Positions 1-7,396 of a stretch of DNA of 45,311 bases are shown here, one piece after another (the stretch's first letter is position 1; the number at the start of each line of letters is the position of its first letter). This DNA comes from JBBDNV01 sp040877415 (GTDB lineage: Bacteria; Planctomycetota; Planctomycetia; Pirellulales; PALSA-1355): assembly GCA_040877415.1 (NCBI GenBank), contig JBBDNV010000212.1:1-45311 (forward strand), in the 5' to 3' direction. The notes beneath the pieces are model-generated. The model had not been told where the DNA came from, did not search any database, and worked only from the letters and a program-made list of their open reading frames with translations. The translations under genes were made by a program, and so were the position numbers.

Positions 1-369
1 CTCAGCCTGGCGTTCCTGCTGCAAACGCTCAAGCGCCTGAATGTCGCGATGCGCGCCCTGCCGTCGCGCGACGCTGGGAACGTGTCACCGCGGTCTGAAG
101 AAGGCGACGTCGTTCAAGCGGAACTTGTCGGGCCGGGGGGCGCCGAACAGCCCGGACCCCTCGATCGGCTCGAAGGGCTCGCGCTGGGGAGGCCCGTGCG
201 GTTGGTCTTTACGGTGTGGATGGTCGTCTTTGGGCTCGTCGGCGCGCAGATGAGCTGGGTGTTGCGGCCCTTTGTCGGCTCGCCCGACTTGCCCTTCGAG
301 TGGTTCCGCCCGCGCGAATCAAACTTCTTCGAAGCCCTGTGGCGCGTCGCAACGTCGCTTTTCAGTTAG
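1..369 (+). CDS. C-terminal part of a multi-spanning membrane protein (5' end outside window)
   Basis: The reading frame is open to the first base of the window, so the gene is cut at its 5' end. The visible 122 codons hold an amphipathic stretch, then one clear hydrophobic segment (VRLVFTVWMVVFGLVGAQM), then a short C-terminal tail with the pattern LRPFxGxPxxPxxxFR. The same pattern ends the next gene downstream (LRPFIGDPTSPVQFFRE), so the two are tandem paralogues. The stop at 367-369 is 42 bases before the next ATG, so co-transcription is likely. The function is not known. I recall relatives in planctomycetes as predicted integral membrane proteins, some carrying the doubtful label 'actin-binding WH2'. 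That label should not be taken as function. Confidence 0.7.
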   Translation, partial: LSLAFLLQTLKRLNVAMRALPSRDAGNVSPRSEEGDVVQAELVGPGGAEQPGPLDRLEGLALGRPVRLVFTVWMVVFGLVGAQMSWVLRPFVGSPDLPFEWFRPRESNFFEALWRVATSLFS

Positions 370-411
370 CGCGCGGTTCGTAGTGGATGGCAAGTGGTTG
401 GTGGTTCGGGC

Positions 412-1080
412 ATGCACCGTTTCTTGCTACGCGCCGATGACGTGCTCCGCTGCCGGCCCTTCACGACCGTGGCGCATCGATCGGATGTTTTAGCGCTGAC
501 CGCGCTCGTCGCAGCATTCGGGCTGCTGTACGGCGCGGCGATGGGCAGTTTCGGCGGGGTGATCGGCGTCCGGGCGCTACAGGTAGTTTACTCCGCCGTC
601 AAAGTGCCCCTTTTGCTGTTGGCCACTTTCGCCTTGAGCTTGCCGAGTTTCTTTGTGCTCAATTCGCTGTTGGGGCTCAGGCGCGATTTTTCCGACGCAC
701 TGCGGGCATTGGTGGCCACGCAGGCGGGTCTGGCCGTGATCCTCGCCTCGCTGGCTCCGTTCACGCTCTTTTGGTACGTCTCCTTTGACCGGCACTCGGC
801 CGCCATTTTGTTCAACGCCCTGATGTTCGGCACCGCCAGCCTCGCGGCCCAGCGGATCCTGCGTGGATACTATCTACCGCTGGTGCGCCGCAACGCCCGA
901 CATCGCTGGATGCTGCGAATCTGGATCGTCGTCTATGCTGTTGTCGGCATCCAGATGGGCTGGACGCTGCGCCCCTTCATCGGCGACCCCACCAGCCCGG
1001 TGCAATTCTTTCGCGAGGACACTTGGGGAAATGCGTATCTCATCCTGGCCCGGTTGATTCGGCAATCGCTGACGGGATGA
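412..1080 (+). CDS. Planctomycete multi-spanning membrane protein of unknown function
   Basis: A protein of about 222 residues starting MHRFLLRADD. A GTG at 394 in the same frame would add six residues, but the ATG is preferred because it begins directly at the amphipathic start typical of membrane proteins. There are about five to six hydrophobic segments: near residues 26-45, 57-80, 96-120, 130-145 and 170-195. The C-terminal motif LRPFIGDPTSPVQFF closely matches the end of the upstream gene, which marks them as tandem duplicates. No enzymatic motif is visible. A role in the cytoplasmic membrane is inferred only from hydrophobicity. The stop is followed by 120 bases holding the promoter of the next operon. 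Confidence 0.75.
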   Translation: MHRFLLRADDVLRCRPFTTVAHRSDVLALTALVAAFGLLYGAAMGSFGGVIGVRALQVVYSAVKVPLLLLATFALSLPSFFVLNSLLGLRRDFSDALRALVATQAGLAVILASLAPFTLFWYVSFDRHSAAILFNALMFGTASLAAQRILRGYYLPLVRRNARHRWMLRIWIVVYAVVGIQMGWTLRPFIGDPTSPVQFFREDTWGNAYLILARLIRQSLTG

Positions 1081-1165
1081 CGCGGCTCTCGTTCCGCTTG
1101 TGGAGTTTCTCCATAAGCACCTGCGGTAGACGTGGCGGCCGGTGCCGATTTCTGTCCGGAGTGGC

Positions 1166-1194
1166 TTGACAGCTTCTCCGGCGGCGTAGATATT
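1166..1194 (+). promoter_or_regulatory. Sigma70-type promoter of the arsR-SRPBCC operon
   Basis: A perfect -35 TTGACA lies at 1166-1171. A -10-like GATATT lies at 1189-1194 with a 17-base spacer (an alternative is TAGATA at 1187-1192 with a 15-base spacer). Either choice puts transcription start within a few bases of the ATG at 1202, so the message would be leaderless or nearly so. No Shine-Dalgarno sequence is visible before 1202, which agrees. Confidence 0.6.
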
Positions 1195-1213
1195 TAACAA
1201 TATGGTTAAATAT
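1190..1213. promoter_or_regulatory. Palindromic operator over the arsR start codon
   Basis: A perfect inverted repeat with 9-base arms, ATATTTAAC and GTTAAATAT, separated by six bases that include the ATG at 1202-1204. It overlaps the predicted -10 element. AT-rich palindromes at the promoter are the usual operators of ArsR-family dimers, so autorepression by the gene product is the likely role (inference). Confidence 0.7.
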
Positions 1214-1552
1214 TCGGCCGCCCCACTCGACCGCACCTTTTCGGCCCTCGCCGATCCGATCCGACGCTCGATTCTCGCGCGCTTGCAGGACGGCTCTGCC
1301 ACGGTGACCGAGCTGGCCAAGCCGTTTCGGGTTTCGCTGCCGGCCATTTCCAGGCATTTGCGCGTGCTGGAGTGCGCGGGCCTGGTGCGGCGAACCCGAG
1401 AGGGGCGCATTCACCGCTTGCGGCTCGTCGCCCGGCCCATCGGCGAGGCCGCCGGATGGATCGAGGCGTATCGGCGGTTCTGGGAAGGGCAATTCGACTC
1501 GTTGGGCAACTACATCCGCACGTTGGACAAAAAGAAAGGAAGGTTGAAATGA
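1202..1552 (+). CDS. ArsR-family winged-helix transcriptional regulator
   Basis: A 116-residue protein, the normal length for the family. The N-terminus FSALADPIRRSILARL is the typical ArsR helix 1-2 region. The helix-turn-helix lies at about residues 34-64 (TVTELAKPFRVSLPAISRHL, then RVLECAGLVRR), followed by the wing. The metal-binding ELCVCD motif of ArsR/SmtB sensors is absent. The C-terminal WEGQFDSLGNYI is typical of the subgroup that is paired with an SRPBCC (AHSA1) gene and is not metal-responsive. Its stop overlaps the next start (ATGA, 1549-1552), so the two are translationally coupled. A palindrome over its own start suggests autorepression. Confidence 0.93.
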   Translation: MVKYSAAPLDRTFSALADPIRRSILARLQDGSATVTELAKPFRVSLPAISRHLRVLECAGLVRRTREGRIHRLRLVARPIGEAAGWIEAYRRFWEGQFDSLGNYIRTLDKKKGRLK

Positions 1553-1998
1553 CATCCGCCGCGACCAAACCGCATCAACTCTCGCTGGCGCGCGAATTTT
1601 CCTGCACGCCCGAAACCCTATTCCAATGCTTTACCGACGGCGAGCACCTGATCCGCTGGTTTGCCCCCACGCCGAACCACGAAACGCAATTCGCCGAGGC
1701 CGATCCCCGCGAAGGGGGCCGTTACCGCATCGGCATTCTCGATCGCGGCACCGGCGCCCTGCACATCGTCTCGGGCACGTACCGCGAGTTCGTGCCCGGC
1801 AAGCGACTCGTCTTTTCCTGGGCCTGGGAAGCGCCGACCGATCACCCGGGCAACACCTTGGTGACTGTCGAGTTCCAGCCGACGGCCGCCGGCACCAGGC
1901 TGGTGCTCGTCCACGAACGATTCCCCAGCGAGGAAATGAAGGACTCGCACGAGAAGGGCTGGTCCGGGTGCCTTGCCAACCTTGCGACCCTCGAATAG
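1549..1998 (+). CDS. SRPBCC / AHSA1-domain protein
   Basis: A 149-residue protein starting at the ATG that overlaps the regulator's stop. The whole length fits one START-like helix-grip fold of the AHSA1 (Aha1 C-terminal) type. The N-terminal helix is followed by LIRWFAPTPNHETQF, then strands including RYREFVPGKRLVFSW-like sequence (TYREFVPGKRLVFSWAWE), and the terminal helix carries the characteristic H-x2-GW (HEKGWSGCLANL). These proteins bind hydrophobic ligands in a deep cavity, and the ligand here is unknown. Pairing with an ArsR gene in an ATGA-coupled operon is very common for the family and suggests a small stress or solvent response unit. Confidence 0.9.
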   Translation: MTSAATKPHQLSLAREFSCTPETLFQCFTDGEHLIRWFAPTPNHETQFAEADPREGGRYRIGILDRGTGALHIVSGTYREFVPGKRLVFSWAWEAPTDHPGNTLVTVEFQPTAAGTRLVLVHERFPSEEMKDSHEKGWSGCLANLATLE

Positions 1999-2087
1999 CG
2001 AGACGCGAGGCCGGGACAAGATCGCTGGATGGCTTGCCCACCCAGTTGTTGCGATCAACCAAGCTGCACGCGCGCCTGCCGGATTTA

Positions 2088-3248
2088 CTACGGTCCGTAA
2101 AGTGGCGTTTTGGAAAAGAGGTTGCGCGGCTTAAGGTCCAGTCCTGCCCAGGCCGTGATTGCCACGCCCTCGCCGCTATTCGTTCCAACACGTCCAAAGT
2201 CCTCGTCACGCGCTCGATGCAGGACGGGCACTTGGTGCCAAATCGTGGCACCGGCGCTGCCCAGCGCCTGGCCGTTCTCGTATTGTCCCAAATCTCGCGG
2301 GCGACGTTCGGCCGCATCGGGTCTGGTAACCCACAAGTCGTGGAGGGTAAATTCTTCACCGACTCCCGAGTATCTGGCCGACCCCATGCGTAGCGGCATC
2401 AATTCATAACCGATGGCGTGTGGCGGCGCGTGGGAGTTTTTCTCCACAAGGCTTTCAACCCGCAAGGCGGTGAATTCGTCGGGATTCCATTTGATCCGGC
2501 GTTCCTGAGCTGCCGTTTCCACGACCGTGGTTGCCTTTTCCGTATCGAGTCGCACAACACTGAATTTCGTTTGTCGGGGATCACCCAACGCCAAGTGCAA
2601 CCGCCAGCAGCCGAGATGGAGATGAGTGGTCTCATCGTCGTCACTCGAATACAAGTTGTGGGCCGTTGCTCCCAACCGAAACCCGACGAGCCCATCGTCG
2701 CGAAAATCGTACAGCATTATGTACCGATAGTTCGATCCGTCCAGGACGGACCACAGGCTCAGGCTCTGGCCCCGACGCGTCCGCTCGGCCGCATTCATCC
2801 AGCGTAAGTGTCCGTCGTGCACTTCGCGCGCGACGAGACCCGATTCGGACGGTTGGCCGTCACGCGCGAGTATGGCGCCGGGGGCCACGCACGCGGGCCC
2901 CAATACCTGCTCATCGATGGTCACAAGCGAAAAACTATGCCCCGAAAGGTCGTAGATTCGTGCACCGCCATTGTACGGGACAAAGATCTCGGCCAGCCGG
3001 CAGTCGTTCAGCACCTTGAGTTCAGGCTCGTCCTTGCTCCGTTTGAAGTAAGCCTCCTTGACGAAGAGTATTTCTGACATGCCGGCGTGCCGCTCGATGC
3101 CCCATATGACGCGCCATTGGGTATCCATTTGTTGCGCCGGCTTGTCCGCCGGAAAATGTTGAATCGTTTCAGCGCCCGTAACCGCGACGGCATCTCCAAA
3201 CAGCCGTAGCACGAAAACCCCGACGATTCCGCTAGCTCGCCAGCTCAT
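2088..3248 (-). CDS. Copper amine oxidase-like catalytic polypeptide (split enzyme, C-terminal part)
   Basis: A 386-residue protein with an N-terminal hydrophobic stretch resembling an export signal (residues 1-26). Several landmarks of the copper amine oxidase catalytic domain appear in order. They are RLAEIFVPYN (84-93), an Asp in the position of the general base (RIYD, D100), NYRY at 173-176 where the family has NY[DE]Y (Tyr174 would be the topaquinone precursor), the copper ligands HLH (H209, H211), a third His in LHRARDED (H344), and the terminal LKPRNLF (372-378), which corresponds to LKPRNFF. The Arg after the cofactor Tyr is unusual. At 386 residues it is only the catalytic portion of a normally 600-700 residue enzyme. 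The gene just upstream, overlapping by four bases (ATGA), looks like the missing N-terminal domain. Substrate and activity are not known. Confidence 0.72.
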   Translation of the reverse strand: MSWRASGIVGVFVLRLFGDAVAVTGAETIQHFPADKPAQQMDTQWRVIWGIERHAGMSEILFVKEAYFKRSKDEPELKVLNDCRLAEIFVPYNGGARIYDLSGHSFSLVTIDEQVLGPACVAPGAILARDGQPSESGLVAREVHDGHLRWMNAAERTRRGQSLSLWSVLDGSNYRYIMLYDFRDDGLVGFRLGATAHNLYSSDDDETTHLHLGCWRLHLALGDPRQTKFSVVRLDTEKATTVVETAAQERRIKWNPDEFTALRVESLVEKNSHAPPHAIGYELMPLRMGSARYSGVGEEFTLHDLWVTRPDAAERRPRDLGQYENGQALGSAGATIWHQVPVLHRARDEDFGRVGTNSGEGVAITAWAGLDLKPRNLFSKTPLYGP

Positions 3249-3865
3249 TTCGCGTCCTTCTTGGATTCATCGCGCTCGCTCGGGAGGACGACCCCGTCAG
3301 TCAGATTAACTTCGACCGTTACCGCCTCTGCTGGTTTTCCCATTGGCATGTACCGCAGGATTGCCAGCCGTTTGCCGTACAGCTTGTTTTTCCTGTCGGA
3401 TATTACCGGAGCCAGCGCGCGCACGGTGACTTCTTCCTCTTCGTGCCTGACGAACAGATCATTGACCCGTTTTTCCTGGCTGCGGGCGAGCTTCTTAGCC
3501 TGCTCCAATTCTTCGTCGGCAAGCGGCGTGGGATAGGCTTCCAGCTCTTCTGTCTTGATGGACTTGTTGTCAGCGGCATTGAACAGCGTTCGAATCGTCT
3601 TGCCGTCGTCGTAGCGGTAGTGAAGGACCTCCATTACGTCACGTTGAGGGTCTTCCTCGTACAGAATTCTCGACGCGGCCGTGGCTACGACCTTTTTGTA
3701 GTCGTTGGTTGCCTTGCGAAATTCCGGCGAGCGTTCAACCGCCTGATAGATTTCGCGACGCTTCGCCACGGACAGCGCGGCAGTCGGCTCGGCCGAATCC
3801 GCTCGGTCGTACGAGCCGCCCAAGAAGGCCGCCGCGCAGGCTACGCACATGGCAATCCGAATCAT
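3245..3865 (-). CDS. Exported protein resembling the N-terminal domain of copper amine oxidase
   Basis: The start ATG at 3865 is chosen because GAGGTG lies eight bases upstream and a signal peptide follows directly (MIRIAMCVACAAAFLGG). An in-frame extension to 3907 lacks these features. The mature part, about 180 residues, is charged and helical at first. It then shows two repeats of a strand pattern (VLHYRYDDGKTIRTLFN and LAILRYMPMGKPAEAVTVEV-NLTDGVV) like the N2/N3 domains of amine oxidases, with the usual sentence 'V-D-L-T-x-G-x-V'. It overlaps the catalytic-like gene by ATGA and so is probably made in equal amounts. The assignment rests mainly on the neighbour and on pattern resemblance. 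Alone, it would be called hypothetical. Confidence 0.6.
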   Translation of the reverse strand: MIRIAMCVACAAAFLGGSYDRADSAEPTAALSVAKRREIYQAVERSPEFRKATNDYKKVVATAASRILYEEDPQRDVMEVLHYRYDDGKTIRTLFNAADNKSIKTEELEAYPTPLADEELEQAKKLARSQEKRVNDLFVRHEEEEVTVRALAPVISDRKNKLYGKRLAILRYMPMGKPAEAVTVEVNLTDGVVLPSERDESKKDAK

Positions 3866-4327
3866 ATATGTGACACCTCGCAAGGTTCGCGGAGGAAGAG
3901 CTTTCAAAGGCGCTCCGGCACCCCCCCACCGATAAAATAATCTCCACTACAGGCAGTAGATCAGAATCGACGGCGCACGTCAATACTCGGTCCCCATGAT
4001 TCTTCGTCGCTGGAAAGAGAGGGGTACTTTTTTGTGATCGAGGAAGAAAGCTTGCGGCAGCGCGCTGTCACCGCGCTGTCGTTCGAGGTGCGGTTTTTGG
4101 GAAGGCCTCGGCCGCGAGGATTGCATGGTGGCCGTTGCGACCAGATTTTGCTTCGTTTGCCGCGAAGCCGCTGCACATGCTTCAGCGCTTGGTCATTTCC
4201 TCAACCTGCTAAGCGGGCCGAACCGCCGACACGGCGGCGGCGGCGTGGTATCCTGAATCCGGCATCCCTGGCTGCCGTGCTGCCTTGCGTTTTGGCCGCG
4301 CGGAGCGATCTAGCGAGTCCGCTTGTG
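3866..4327. other. Intergenic region between divergent genes
   Basis: 462 bases between the start of the amine oxidase-like pair (minus) and the beta-propeller gene (plus). It must hold two divergent promoters, but I see no convincing -35/-10 pair. It has a C7 run near 3921 and a GC-rich repeat of CGG triplets near 4233. The plus frame stays open from 4034, but its residues (Arg/Pro-rich, no pattern) do not look coding, so I do not extend the downstream gene into it. Confidence 0.5.
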
Positions 4328-6202
4328 ATGGTTGGCATGTTGCTCGAGTTCGCGCTGCTGCTGATTTCGCTCTTCGCGGCGCCGCCGGGCGACGCGTCCG
4401 ATTACTTTGCCATCCGGGTCGTCGACGAGGTGACCGGCCGCGGCGTGCCCTTGGTCGAGCTGCGCGCGGTCGACCAGACCCGCTATTGGACCGACTCGCA
4501 GGGTCTGGTCGCGTTTCGCGAGCCGGGACTGATGAACGAGAACGTCTTTTTTCACGTTAAGAGCCACGGCTACAAATTCCCGGCCGACGGGTTTGGCTAC
4601 CACGGCAAGGCCCTGCTGACCACTCCGGGCCGGGAGGCGGAGCTGCGCGTGCGGCGCGCGAACGTGGCCGAGCGGCTGTACCGCGTGACCGGCGCGGGCA
4701 CCTATCGAGACAGCATGCGGCTGGGTCGCGGCGTGCCCATCCGCCATCCGCTTTTGAACGCGAAGGTGGCCGGCAGCGACAGCGTGAACACCGTGATCTA
4801 CCACGGCCAGGTCCATTGGTTTTGGGGCGATACGAACCGGCCGGCTTATCCGCTGGGAACGTTTCACGTCCCCGGCGCGGTGTCGCGATTGCCCCACGAC
4901 GGTGGGCTCGATCCGCTCGTCGGCGTCGATCTGGCGTATTTCACGCGCGACGACGGGTTCGCCGCCGGCACGTGCGAAATGCCGGGTGAGGGCCCAACCT
5001 GGATCGACGGCCTGTGCGTGATTCGCGATCCCGGGCGCGGCGAACGGATGTTCGCCAAGTACGTCAAGGTGCGAAAATTCCTCGACGTTTACCAGCGCGG
5101 ACTGGTCGAGTTCAACGACGAGCGAAAGCGGTTCGAAAAAGTGCTCGAATACGACTTCGCCGCGCCGCTCTATCCACACGGACACGCGATCGAGCAAACC
5201 GTCGACGGCGCGGATTACGTCTACTTCGGCAATCCGTATCCGCTCACCCGCGTGCGCGCCACGGCCGATGCCCTGCGCGATCCGGGCCGTTTCGAGGCCT
5301 TCACCCCACTGGAGCCCGGCAGCAGCCTGGAAAAACCGGCCATCGATCGCGATTCCTCAGGCGCCGTGCGGTATGCCTGGAAAACCGGCACGCCCGCGCC
5401 GACCGCCCGCGAGCAAGCCAAGTGGCTCGAGTCCGGGCTGCTCAAGCGCCGCGAGGCGCTTTTGGCGCTGTGCGACGTCCAGAGCGGGCGGGAAGTCAAT
5501 GCGCACGCGGGCACGGTCGCCTGGAACGCGTTTCGCCGCCGCTTTGTCATGATCGCCCAACAGGAGTGGGGAACCTCGAATCTCGGCGAAATCTGGTACG
5601 CCGAGGCCGACACGCCGCTGGGCCCCTGGGTCTACGCGCGAAAAATCGTCACGCACGACAAATACAGCTTTTACAATCCGCGGCACCACCCGATGTTCGA
5701 CCAGGAGCAGGGCCGCCGCATTTTCTTCGAGGGCACGTACTCGACCTTCTTTTCAGGCAACGACGCCGCGACGCCGCTGTACGACTACAACCAGATCATG
5801 TACGCGCTCGACCTGGCCGATCCGCGCGTCGTGCTGCCCGTGCCGATCTACGAGCAAATCGTCGGCGAAACCCAATGGCTCGCGCCCGCGGCGCACGGAA
5901 AGATCGTTTTTATGGCGCCCGATCGGCCGCGAGAGGGTCTGGTCGCCGTGGGCCGCGCGTCGGACGCAACGGGCCAGCTTGTGGTTGGTGCGACCGGCGA
6001 CGTCGTCTTCTACGCGCTGTCCTCGGCCGAGAAAAAATCGCCCGCGACCACGGTTGCACTCTACGAGTGGCGCGACAAGAATTCCCTGCGCCGCTGGTTC
6101 GCCGTGGAAGGCCGCAAAGCGCCCGACGGCTACGAGCGGGCCAAAGAACCATTGTGCCGCGTGTGGCGCTGTCCGATCGCGGCCGATATCGCGTGGAAAT
6201 AA
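4328..6202 (+). CDS. Secreted beta-propeller (glycosidase-like) protein with N-terminal Ig-like domain
   Basis: The frame is open from 4034, but the ATG at 4328 starts a clear signal peptide (MVGMLLEFALLLISLFAAPPG), giving 624 residues. Residues about 25-110 form a small beta-sandwich of the carboxypeptidase-regulatory kind (VVDEVTGRGVPLVELRAVD, then TDSQGLVAFREPG). The rest has repeated blades with W/Y/D-rich strands (VIYHGQVHWFWGDT, VDGADYVYFGNPYP, FVMIAQQEWGTSNLGEIWYAEA, FYNPRHHPMFD, IFFEGTYSTFFSG). These resemble five-bladed propellers of GH43/DUF4185-like proteins that bind or cleave polysaccharide. No catalytic triad can be assigned with confidence. It is co-oriented with and 10 bases from the next gene, but the products share no obvious theme. 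Confidence 0.72.
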   Translation: MVGMLLEFALLLISLFAAPPGDASDYFAIRVVDEVTGRGVPLVELRAVDQTRYWTDSQGLVAFREPGLMNENVFFHVKSHGYKFPADGFGYHGKALLTTPGREAELRVRRANVAERLYRVTGAGTYRDSMRLGRGVPIRHPLLNAKVAGSDSVNTVIYHGQVHWFWGDTNRPAYPLGTFHVPGAVSRLPHDGGLDPLVGVDLAYFTRDDGFAAGTCEMPGEGPTWIDGLCVIRDPGRGERMFAKYVKVRKFLDVYQRGLVEFNDERKRFEKVLEYDFAAPLYPHGHAIEQTVDGADYVYFGNPYPLTRVRATADALRDPGRFEAFTPLEPGSSLEKPAIDRDSSGAVRYAWKTGTPAPTAREQAKWLESGLLKRREALLALCDVQSGREVNAHAGTVAWNAFRRRFVMIAQQEWGTSNLGEIWYAEADTPLGPWVYARKIVTHDKYSFYNPRHHPMFDQEQGRRIFFEGTYSTFFSGNDAATPLYDYNQIMYALDLADPRVVLPVPIYEQIVGETQWLAPAAHGKIVFMAPDRPREGLVAVGRASDATGQLVVGATGDVVFYALSSAEKKSPATTVALYEWRDKNSLRRWFAVEGRKAPDGYERAKEPLCRVWRCPIAADIAWK

Positions 6203-6212
6203 ACTCCGGCCT

Positions 6213-7259
6213 ATGGCGATCTACCTTTCCTGCCCACACTGTCAAAGCCTGTTGCTCATTCCCGAGAACTGCGGCGGGCAGACGACGAAGTGTCCTAATT
6301 GCTCGGACGATTTCGTCATTCCCGGCGACCACGCGACGACTTCGGCCACGCCGATATGCGCCGTGCTGGCGCCGGTCGAAGGCAAAGTGACCGAAGCCGA
6401 CCTCCGGCGGGCCCGCGACGTCCTGGACCGGCTGACGGCGGAAAACGTCGGCCTCGAAGTCGAGCTGGCGAGGCGCCGCAGGCGCCGCAACCGGCTGGCG
6501 GTCCGGCTCGCGTGGCTGGCGCGGTTTCAAGCGGGCCGCCAAGCGCTCGACCACACCGTCGGCCGCGGCGGAGGGTTCTTTCTGGCCGTCACCATCGGCG
6601 CGGCGGCCTTCGTGGTGCTGTTCAGCCTGTTCTCGCTGTCCGCCTTCGGATATTTCTTCGTGGCCGTCATGGGCCTGCTCGCGGCCGGCGCGGCGTATAT
6701 TCCGTTTTCGTACTATCCGGACGACGCGAAACTGGCGCTCGCGATTCAAGGGCTCACCGAAAAACTGGCCGAAGCCGGCAAACTGCACGACCAATTGGCC
6801 GGCGAGGAAGGCAAGCACCGCGCAAAGCTGGCGGCCGCTGAAGAAGAATACGGCCGCGTCCAGGCCGCGCTTGCAAGCCGCCTGCATTGGCTGCGCACCT
6901 GCCAATGGAAGCAGATGACCAGTCGAAATTTCGTCAACTTCCTGAAGCAAGTCTTCGAGGAGCACGGCTACACCGTCGAGCCGACCGGCAAAAAGGGCCA
7001 GGCAGGCATCGATCTGGTGATCACCCGCGACGGCACGCGCGTGGCTGTCCAGGCTAAAGGCTCGCCCAAAGAGCCCGTCGACAGTAAAGTCGTCGAGCAA
7101 ACGCACGCCGGCAAGATAACGTACCGGTGCCAATTGGCGGCCGTGATCACCAACGCGCAGTTCGCGCCCTCGGCCCGCCAGTTGGCCGAACGCACGGGCT
7201 GCAAGCTGATCGACTCGAGCCAAATTGCCGATCTCATCGAAGGGCGAATGGTGGTGTAA
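6213..7259 (+). CDS. Zinc-ribbon membrane protein with C-terminal Mrr-like endonuclease domain
   Basis: A 348-residue protein starting at the ATG ten bases after the previous stop. Residues 7-30 form a zinc ribbon with two CPxC knuckles (CPHC, CPNC). Residues 60-95 are a basic coiled coil. Two adjacent transmembrane segments follow at about 121-141 and 145-167, then a second coiled coil (176-225). The C-terminal domain begins with WKQMTSRNFVNFLKQVFEEHGY, the classic opening of restriction-endonuclease-like Mrr domains. The catalytic PD-(D/E)xK pattern is present as GIDLVI (D267) and QAK (Q280-K282). The active-site residues appear intact, so DNA cleavage is possible. The domain would face the same side as the zinc ribbon. 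Defence or DNA maintenance roles are inference. Confidence 0.85.
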   Translation: MAIYLSCPHCQSLLLIPENCGGQTTKCPNCSDDFVIPGDHATTSATPICAVLAPVEGKVTEADLRRARDVLDRLTAENVGLEVELARRRRRRNRLAVRLAWLARFQAGRQALDHTVGRGGGFFLAVTIGAAAFVVLFSLFSLSAFGYFFVAVMGLLAAGAAYIPFSYYPDDAKLALAIQGLTEKLAEAGKLHDQLAGEEGKHRAKLAAAEEEYGRVQAALASRLHWLRTCQWKQMTSRNFVNFLKQVFEEHGYTVEPTGKKGQAGIDLVITRDGTRVAVQAKGSPKEPVDSKVVEQTHAGKITYRCQLAAVITNAQFAPSARQLAERTGCKLIDSSQIADLIEGRMVV

Positions 7260-7396
7260 TCGCGCGATCGTGCCTCCCGCTGGCGCGGTGATCCCAGCTT
7301 TCGAAGCGGACCGGCGGGCCGCTACAATGGCCCCCTGCAGCTTCGCGCGCGAAGTTCTGTGCTGCCCGCTTTACGACTCCCGGAAAGTGCGATTGC

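Noticed and set aside
4034..4327. N-terminal extension of the beta-propeller gene
   Set aside because: Arg/Pro-rich and patternless, and a signal peptide begins at 4328.
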